A stretch of DNA of 64,000 nucleotides, from positions 1 through 64,000 of the forward strand of contig JAFVXE010000005.1 of assembly GCA_017501255.1 (NCBI GenBank), read 5' to 3'. A program made the position numbers and the translations under genes. This stretch comes from Clostridia bacterium (GTDB lineage: Bacteria > Bacillota > Clostridia > Christensenellales > Aristaeellaceae). Under the pieces are notes generated by a model that was not told the DNA's origin, did not search any database, and saw only the letters and a list, made by a program, of their open reading frames with translations. This document shows, one piece after another, positions 58,822 to 64,000 of this stretch. The first letter of the stretch is position 1. The number at the start of each line of letters is the position of its first letter.

Positions 58822-60633
58822 TTACTTGTCATCACTCATCTTCAGCACTGCCAGGAAGGCTTCGCCGGGCACTTCCACGGTGCCGAACTGGCGCATACGC
58901 TTCTTGCCTTCCTTCTGCTTTTCCAGCAGCTTCTTCTTGCGGGTAATGTCGCCGCCGTAGCACTTGGCCAGCACGTCCTTGCGCATGGCCTTGACGGTTT
59001 CCCGGGCGATGACCTTGCCGCCAATGGCAGCCTGAATGGGAATTTCAAACATCTGGCGCGGAATGACTTCCTTGAGCTTCTCAGCAATGGAGCGGCCGCG
59101 GGCATAGGCCTTGTCCTTGTGGACGATAATGGAGAAAGCGTCGCAGATGTCGCCGTTGAGCAGGATATCCATCTTGACCAGCTCGGAGGGCAGGTAGCCT
59201 TTCAGCTCGTAGTCAAAGCTGGCATAGCCCCGGCTGCGGCTCTTCACCTGATCGAAGAACTCGTAGATGATCTCGTTCAGGGGCATTTCGTAGATCAGCT
59301 TAACCCGGCTGCCCTCGTACTGCATATCAATGAAGATACCCCGCTTGTCCACACAGATATCCATCATAGCGCCCACGAACTCCTGCGGGGTGTAGATGGT
59401 GGCGGTGACGTAGGGTTCCTCCATGTGCTCGATCTCGCCGATGGCGGGCAGGTTGGAGGGGTTGTCGATCTCCACCATGGTGCCGTCGGTTTTGTAAACA
59501 TGATAGATAACGCTGGGAGCCGTGGTGACCAGATCCAGATCGAACTCACGCTCCAGACGCTGCTGGATGATCTCCATATGCAAAAGGCCAAGGAAGCCGC
59601 AACGGAAGCCATAGCCCAGCGCCACGGAGGTTTCCGGGTCAAAGGTGAGGGAGGCATCGTTCATGCGGAGTTTTTCCAAGGCATCCCGCAGGTTGTCATA
59701 ATCGGCACCATCGGCGGGATAGATGCCGCAGAACACCATGGGGGTTACCTGACGGTAGCCGGGCAGGGGTTCCGGGGCGGGATTGGCCGCATCGGTGATG
59801 GTATCGCCCACACGGGTGTCGCCCAGATCCTTGATGCTGGCGGCGATATAGCCTACATCGCCGGGGCGCAGCTCATCACAGGGCACATAGCCGGGGCGGA
59901 AGGTGCCCACTTCCACGATGTCAAATTCGCTGCCGGACTGCATCAGCCGCATCCGCATACCGGGGCGCACGCTGCCGTGCATCACGCGCACAAAGCAAAT
60001 AGCACCCTTGTAGTTGTCGTAGTAGGCATCGAAGATCAGAGCCTGCAAAGGCGCATCCTCGTCGCCTTCGGGAGAGGGAATGAACTTGACGATGGCTTCC
60101 AGCACATCCTCGCAGTTGAGGCCGGTCTTGGCGGAAATCTGGGGAGCCTCGGAAGCGTCCAGACCGATCACATCCTCGATTTCCTGCTTCACTTCCTCCG
60201 GGCGGGCGGAGATCAGGTCGATCTTGTTGATGACGGGCACGGTTTCCAGATCGTGCTCCAGCGCCATATACACATTGGCCAGCGTCTGGGCCTCGATGCC
60301 CTGAGTGGCATCCACCACCAGCAGCGCGCCCTCGCAGGCAGCCAGCGCACGGCTGACCTCGTAGCTGAAGTCCACGTGGCCGGGAGTGTCGATCAGGTTC
60401 AGGGTGTAGGTCTCGCCGTCCTTGGCTTTGTACTGCATCCGCACCGCCTTGGACTTGATGGTGATGCCACGCTCCCGTTCCAGTTCCATAGAGTCCAGAA
60501 TCTGGTCCACCATCTGCCGCTGCTCAAATACGCCTGTCATTTCCAGCAGGCGGTCGGCAAGGGTGCTCTTGCCGTGGTCGATATGGGCGATGATGCAAAA
60601 GTTACGAATATGGGAAAGGCGTTCGTTGCTCAT
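58822..60633 (-). CDS. lepA: Elongation factor 4
   Basis: Translational GTPase LepA/EF4 (603 aa). GTP motifs: [49 protein letters not shown] and the SAKTG loop. Domain III and the LepA-specific C-terminal domain are present ([60 protein letters not shown]). An 11-codon upstream extension was rejected; ATG 60633 follows GGAGGGGG. The usual clostridial neighbours hemN/hrcA/grpE are absent. Confidence 0.97.
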   Translation of the reverse strand: MSNERLSHIRNFCIIAHIDHGKSTLADRLLEMTGVFEQRQMVDQILDSMELERERGITIKSKAVRMQYKAKDGETYTLNLIDTPGHVDFSYEVSRALAACEGALLVVDATQGIEAQTLANVYMALEHDLETVPVINKIDLISARPEEVKQEIEDVIGLDASEAPQISAKTGLNCEDVLEAIVKFIPSPEGDEDAPLQALIFDAYYDNYKGAICFVRVMHGSVRPGMRMRLMQSGSEFDIVEVGTFRPGYVPCDELRPGDVGYIAASIKDLGDTRVGDTITDAANPAPEPLPGYRQVTPMVFCGIYPADGADYDNLRDALEKLRMNDASLTFDPETSVALGYGFRCGFLGLLHMEIIQQRLEREFDLDLVTTAPSVIYHVYKTDGTMVEIDNPSNLPAIGEIEHMEEPYVTATIYTPQEFVGAMMDICVDKRGIFIDMQYEGSRVKLIYEMPLNEIIYEFFDQVKSRSRGYASFDYELKGYLPSELVKMDILLNGDICDAFSIIVHKDKAYARGRSIAEKLKEVIPRQMFEIPIQAAIGGKVIARETVKAMRKDVLAKCYGGDITRKKKLLEKQKEGKKRMRQFGTVEVPGEAFLAVLKMSDDK

Positions 60634-60699
60634 CAGCGCCGCCCCCTCCTTGCTTTTTGGATTCATCCTTCATCATAACGAAAAACGGAAGAAAATGCA

Positions 60700-61010
60700 A
60701 GGGTTGAGGGGGAGGTTCTTCGCAGTGCCGCTGCGAGGGGCAGGGCAGGGCGCTGTGCGGGGAGCAGCTTGGCTTTGCTCCGTTTCTCCTGCCTCCCGGA
60801 CGCTGGGCGGCGACCCCCAAAAAGGCTCCTTCCCTTTGGGGAGGGCGAGGTCGGGAAGCGGGTGCGCAGTGCGCTGGGCGCCGAAGGCGTTAGCGACCCG
60901 CAGTCGGGGAGTGAAACGAGCAGCGGGCACGGCAGTGCCTGCTGCGACGATTGAACGACCGGGGCTGTCGCCGCAAGGCGACTGAGGGGAGGTTCCTTCC
61001 CCAATCTGTC
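60700..61010. other. Noncoding, hairpin-rich repeat-like region
   Basis: Within the 517-base gap between lepA and the acyltransferase gene. It contains GTCGCC-GCAA-GGCGAC (about 60967-60982), an 11-bp stem with one mismatch around GGGCACGGCAGTGCC (about 60927-60941), a long imperfect stem GCGGGT/ACCCGC (about 60859-60901) and two near-copies of GAGGGGGAGGTTCTTC (60706-, 60984-). No plausible gene on either strand. It looks like one or two degenerate copies of an interspersed repeat. Confidence 0.5.
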
Positions 61011-61018
61011 GCTAACCG

Positions 61019-61063
61019 AAAACCACACCCGCCGACCAAAACCCGGTCGGCGGGTGCGGTTTT
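61019..61063. repeat. Orphan terminator-like hairpin, left twin
   Basis: Stem AAAACC-n-CACCCGCCGACC / GGTCGGCGGGTG-n-GGTTTT with loop AAAACCC, followed by TCTTCTTC on the plus strand. No plus-strand gene ends here. It is almost identical to the hairpin at 62703-62744 on the other side of the acyltransferase island. Confidence 0.8.
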
Positions 61064-61150
61064 CTTCTTCATAAGATATCCAATATTGTGGTTTGGGGCG
61101 GGATGTGGTAGGATGGGGACGGGAAAATCTGGATTTGGGAGAAATGCCAT

Positions 61151-62206
61151 GTGAATACCTATCAATTATCAAAAGAAGAAAGTGACAGGCTGAACATTCT
61201 CAAATATATTGCCATCATTTTTGTTGTCTATATTCACGCATGTGCTGTGGACATTCATTTTGCAGATGGACCGGTAACGCTTTTTCTTCCGCAGTGGCTA
61301 TTATGCTTTGAAAATCTCATATCACAAACGATAGCACGATGCGGTGTGCCTTTGTTTTTTCTGACTTCATCGGTTTTGCTATTTCAAAAGCGGCGGGACT
61401 ATCACGCAACGATAAAAAGAAAGATCAAATCACTCCTCATCCCGTATTTCATTTGGAACTCATTGTGGATTTGCGTCTTTATCGTGTTGCAAAACTTGCG
61501 TTTTGCTGCCCCTTATTTTTCTGAGAATCACAAGCCCATCCTGGCTTACTCTTTTTCTGAGTGGTTGGCTTTATATGGAATCGGCATTGATTTTCCACAA
61601 CCATTAGACTATCCACTTTGGTTTATGCGTGATTTACTGCTGGTAACGCTTCTTTATCCTGTTATTGAAAAAGTAGCAAACAAGTTTCCAAAATGCTTAT
61701 TGGCTGTAGCGACGATTGCATTGGCGATTCCTGCTGATTTCCCCCTGAAGCAAGCATTTCTATGGTATTGCATAGGTGCCTGCATTGTGAAGCTACAAAT
61801 ACATATGACATTATTGGATCATATCTCCATGTTGAAGTTCTCCCTCCTTTATGCTCTGTGTTCATTTATCAAAATGATGGTAAACACCCACACAACAGAT
61901 ACATTATTCATTTATATTGGAATTGCTTTTTGGTTGAGAGTAACAAAATCCATCCACAGTCACGAAAAAGCGAAACACGCTTTTTTGCGGTTATCTGCCT
62001 GGACATTTATGATATATGCAACGCATGAAATGACACTATATTCACTTAAGAAACTATGCTTTCGATTGCTGCCAACAGAACCTGTATGGTTGTTCATGGA
62101 ATACCTGTTCCTTCCGGTTGTGATGATTATCGGGTGCAGCGTTGCCGGTGCAATCTTTCAGAAAATGGCACCCAGACTGTATTCGATAGCAACAGGAGCA
62201 AGGTAA
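61151..62206 (+). CDS. Acyltransferase 3 family membrane protein
   Basis: A 351-aa protein with about ten membrane helices. N-terminal NILKYIAIIFVVYIHACAV matches the AT3 start with its key histidine, and RCGVPLFFLTSSVLLFQKR, LLIPYFIWNSLW and DYPLWFMRDLLLVTLLYPVI follow. AT3 proteins O-acylate exopolysaccharide, wall or secondary polymer sugars. The start is GTG 61151 after GGGAG. Base composition is clearly richer in AT than the neighbours and codon use differs, suggesting transfer. A coupled HEAT-like gene follows. Confidence 0.85.
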   Translation: MNTYQLSKEESDRLNILKYIAIIFVVYIHACAVDIHFADGPVTLFLPQWLLCFENLISQTIARCGVPLFFLTSSVLLFQKRRDYHATIKRKIKSLLIPYFIWNSLWICVFIVLQNLRFAAPYFSENHKPILAYSFSEWLALYGIGIDFPQPLDYPLWFMRDLLLVTLLYPVIEKVANKFPKCLLAVATIALAIPADFPLKQAFLWYCIGACIVKLQIHMTLLDHISMLKFSLLYALCSFIKMMVNTHTTDTLFIYIGIAFWLRVTKSIHSHEKAKHAFLRLSAWTFMIYATHEMTLYSLKKLCFRLLPTEPVWLFMEYLFLPVVMIIGCSVAGAIFQKMAPRLYSIATGAR

Positions 62207-62244
62207 CGGTCCATGCTGTACATGAAAACCGGGAGGTGTCCTCA

Positions 62245-62679
62245 TTGCAAGAGCTGATCGCAAAGTTAACATCTAAAGATGACAAGTACGCCTGTGCTAT
62301 TGCCGACCAAATCATTTCCGAAAGCCATGACAGTGATAAGTGGTATGAATACTTTGATTCGTTTGCCTCCTTGCTTAACCATCCAAAATCATTGGTAAGA
62401 AACCGTGCGCTGAATATTCTTGCTGCCAATGCACAGTGGGACAGTGAGAATCGTTTCGAAGCAATCCTTGGCGATTATCTTTCCCACATCACGGACGAGA
62501 AGCCCATCACCGCCAGACAGTGCATTCAGGCTCTACGGTATATTGGCCAGGCAAAACCGCAGTATATTCCAGGAATCATTGCCTGTTTTCGTAGTGCCGA
62601 TTTATCAAAATACAAGGATAGTATGCGCCCGCTGATTGAACGGGATATGGCGGAAACCGAAAAGGCATTGACCCAGTAA
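62245..62679 (+). CDS. Small HEAT-like helical repeat protein
   Basis: A 144-aa all-helical protein. The start is set at TTG 62245, with GGGAGG 8 bases upstream; this gives MQELIAKLTSKDDKYACAIA. Paired helices SLLNHPKSLVRNRALNILAA and EKPITARQCIQALRYIGQAK look like HEAT/ARM repeats used in protein contacts. It lies 38 bases after the acyltransferase and shares its AT-rich composition. Earlier in-frame codons overlap the acyltransferase and were rejected. Role unknown. Confidence 0.7.
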   Translation: MQELIAKLTSKDDKYACAIADQIISESHDSDKWYEYFDSFASLLNHPKSLVRNRALNILAANAQWDSENRFEAILGDYLSHITDEKPITARQCIQALRYIGQAKPQYIPGIIACFRSADLSKYKDSMRPLIERDMAETEKALTQ

Positions 62680-62702
62680 ATCCCCTCCAGCCCAATATAC
62701 AT

Positions 62703-62744
62703 AACCGCACCCGCCGACCAAAACCCGGTCGGCAGGTGCGGTTT
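62703..62744. terminator. Terminator after the acyltransferase island, right twin
   Basis: Stem AACCGCACCCGCCGACC / GGTCGGCAGGTGCGGTT with one mismatch and loop AAAACCC, then TTCTTTCT on the plus strand. It lies between convergent genes (stops at 62679 and 62780) and may act both ways. Confidence 0.82.
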
Positions 62745-62779
62745 CTTTCTATAATATACTGTCCTTCAAAAATCATGCC

Positions 62780-63367
62780 CTATATCCGAAACGTATCCTT
62801 CTCCACCGCCTCATACACATCCATGCCCATTTTCTCTTCAAAATAGGCTTTCAATTCCAGATTCCTGTCCCATTTTGCCTGGGGATACATCCCATACCGG
62901 GCCTTCACATCTCCCATGCGCTCTTCGATATCCAATACGCCCTGCGACCCTGCCAGCGCATCGCACAGCTGGATGAGGCGGTCGTAGTCATCGGGCTGGA
63001 CGGCTGCAAGTTCTGTCACAATCAGTGCAAGTTCCTCATCGGACACATCGAACCGGCCAATGTATTCCTCCACACGCAGATTGCTGAAGGAATGAGTCAG
63101 GCAGATGCGGGCGGCTTCGTCGTAGCCCAGCGACCGCAAATAGGAATAGCCATCACTCACATGGCGCAGGTGACTGACACCGAACTTACGCCCGATGTCG
63201 TGCAAAAGCCCGAGGATATAGGCCTTTTCCCCGTCCATGCCCGGGCAGCGGCCGGCGATGGCTTTTGCGCAATGAGCAGCCACCCGGCTGTGATCGCCCC
63301 AGGGGCCGGGGTTGCAGGTTTCGGCTTCGGCAAGCAATTGTTTCGCTTGGGCAAGGGTTGGCAGCAT
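62780..63367 (-). CDS. HD-domain phosphohydrolase
   Basis: A 195-aa protein with an HD domain: first metal histidine in PWGDHSRVAAHCAKAIAG, the HD pair in ILGLLHDIGRKFG, then HLRHVSDGYSYL and a late aspartate in LIQLCDALAG. Such proteins hydrolyse nucleotides or related phosphoesters; the substrate is not assigned. ATG 63367 was chosen because GGAGAAAG precedes it and it gives the natural N-terminus; a longer frame exists upstream. Confidence 0.83.
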   Translation of the reverse strand: MLPTLAQAKQLLAEAETCNPGPWGDHSRVAAHCAKAIAGRCPGMDGEKAYILGLLHDIGRKFGVSHLRHVSDGYSYLRSLGYDEAARICLTHSFSNLRVEEYIGRFDVSDEELALIVTELAAVQPDDYDRLIQLCDALAGSQGVLDIEERMGDVKARYGMYPQAKWDRNLELKAYFEEKMGMDVYEAVEKDTFRI

Positions 63368-63461
63368 ATCAAACTTTCTCCTTTGTACAGCTGGGTGCGC
63401 CTGAACGAGCATTGCAAAAGCCCTTTCAGATCAAACGCCAGGTTCTGCAGGCACTCCATAG

Positions 63462-63506
63462 AAAAAAACGAACCCCGCTTCCGGTTTCATCCCGGAAGCG
63501 GGGTTC
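63462..63506 (-). terminator. Terminator of the DUF1294 gene
   Basis: A perfect 15-bp stem GAACCCCGCTTCCGG / CCGGAAGCGGGGTTC (63470-63484, 63492-63506), followed by GTTTTTTT on the minus strand. Confidence 0.92.
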
Positions 63507-63552
63507 ATTGCGGTTCATCGCATGGCACAGGCGCCAGCGCTCCCGGGAAAAA

Positions 63553-63846
63553 TCACTTGATGAACAGGAAATAAGCGCCCACAGCCAGCAGCGCCACCTG
63601 CACAATCAGCATCAGGGGGAAGAAAATGGCGAAATACCAGTGCTTGGTCTTGTGGCGCAAAAGCTGCATCCCCAGAACGCCGCCCAGACCGCCGAAGCAG
63701 GCCGTGGCAATGAACAGGGTGGCTTCCGGTACACGCCACTTGCCCTTCTTGGCGCAGTTCTTGTCGTGCATCATCAGGAAGAAGGAAACCAGATTGGTGA
63801 TCACCAGAATACCGGCGGCAATCAGGGCGATGGTGGTAGGATTCAT
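63553..63846 (-). CDS. DUF1294 membrane protein
   Basis: A 97-aa protein with two or three membrane helices. N-terminal helix IALIAAGILVITNLVSFFLM, then MMHDKNCAKKGKWRVPEATL, the family hallmark (DK-A--G-WRIPE), FGGLGGVLGMQLLRHKTKH and a C-terminal helix. Function of DUF1294 is unknown. It is a single-gene unit with promoter and terminator. Confidence 0.88.
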   Translation of the reverse strand: MNPTTIALIAAGILVITNLVSFFLMMHDKNCAKKGKWRVPEATLFIATACFGGLGGVLGMQLLRHKTKHWYFAIFFPLMLIVQVALLAVGAYFLFIK

Positions 63847-63876
63847 GGTACATTCCTCGCTTTCGTAGTTTGCTTT

Positions 63877-63905
63877 ATTGTAGCGGATTTTCAGCGTTTT
63901 GTCAC
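63877..63905 (-). promoter_or_regulatory. Promoter of the DUF1294 gene
   Basis: Minus-strand -35 GTGACA (63900-63905), a 17-base spacer and -10 TACAAT (63877-63882). Confidence 0.7.
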
Positions 63906-63940
63906 TGGATGGATTGTTTCAGGTGTGTACTGGGACGAAA

Positions 63941-64000
63941 TCAGACTTCCTCCTCGTCCTCTTCGTCCTCCTCCACAGGCGGGGCGGGCGGCGCTTCAAA
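63941..64000 (-). CDS. C-terminal end of an unknown protein with acidic tail (partial)
   Basis: Twenty codons read in from the window edge, ending in TGA at 63941-63943: FEAPPAPPVEEDEEDEEEV. A proline-rich linker followed by a run of Glu/Asp is typical of a disordered acidic tail. The upstream part lies outside the window, so the protein cannot be identified. The codon pattern and the stop just before the next promoter make a real gene end likely. Confidence 0.6.
   Translation of the reverse strand, partial: FEAPPAPPVEEDEEDEEEV

Noticed and set aside
62212..62256. A 14-codon frame with a CPHC motif before the HEAT-like gene
   Set aside because: No convincing binding site, very short, and it overlaps the better supported TTG start at 62245.

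Overview
The window looks like chromosome from a Bacillota bacterium of the Clostridia type, probably an uncultured anaerobic gut lineage. This is inferred from the gene set (type III glutamine synthetase, HemZ, DUF4003, DUF1858, DUF362 ferredoxin protein, DUF3343, relA-dtd synteny), from housekeeping promoters close to TTGACA-N17-TATAAT, from AGGAGG-type ribosome binding sites and from a GC-rich coding background. Most genes lie on the minus strand, as expected for one replichore arm. I see no prophage, CRISPR array or rRNA. Two tRNA genes are present.

Layout. 1-1201: start of the S10 ribosomal operon (rpsJ, rplC) with its promoter and a structured leader. 1400-5343: an overlapping pair, a CotH-like secreted protein and a GT39-type membrane glycosyltransferase. 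5559-9682 (plus): a DUF362 ferredoxin protein coupled to uvrA. 9744-19879 (minus): DUF4003, a methyltransferase, glnN, two secreted proteins, dusB and a GH127-like protein. 20026-20943 (plus): a small unknown gene and a PEBP protein. 21167-26727 (minus): PfkB kinase, an autoregulated TetR / 57-aa membrane protein / CAT-like set, an ECF S component, a hairpin-rich MITE-like element, a ferritin-like/DUF1858 pair and glpK. 26877-44779 (minus): a long codirectional run that joins a surface-glycan module (two DUF6056-like proteins, SDR, ACP, AMP-ligase, LuxE, LuxC, GT2, GNAT-like protein, GT-C) to relA, a second GT-C, dtd, an MBL hydrolase and hemZ. 44962-50421: lysA, mnmG, alcohol dehydrogenase, DUF3737. 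50728-54919: a repeat-built coiled-coil membrane protein, an AraC-APH fusion, an SH3 protein and Met/fMet tRNAs. 55065-60633: a cysteine desulfurase/DUF3343 divergent pair, rpmB, a methyltransferase, a flavoprotein and lepA. 61151-62679: an AT-rich acyltransferase island flanked by twin hairpins. 62780-64000: an HD phosphohydrolase, DUF1294 and the acidic tail of a truncated gene.

Two things stand out. First, intergenic gaps repeatedly hold arrays of perfect hairpins closed by three-base loops (six arrays of one related design, plus one larger element with terminal inverted repeats). Second, the LuxC-LuxE-ACP-ligase-SDR block sits directly next to a GT2/GT-C glycosylation set, which suggests a route for making and attaching an acyl or aldehyde-derived decoration to an envelope polymer. 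All functional statements are inferred by reading the sequence; no database search was run.
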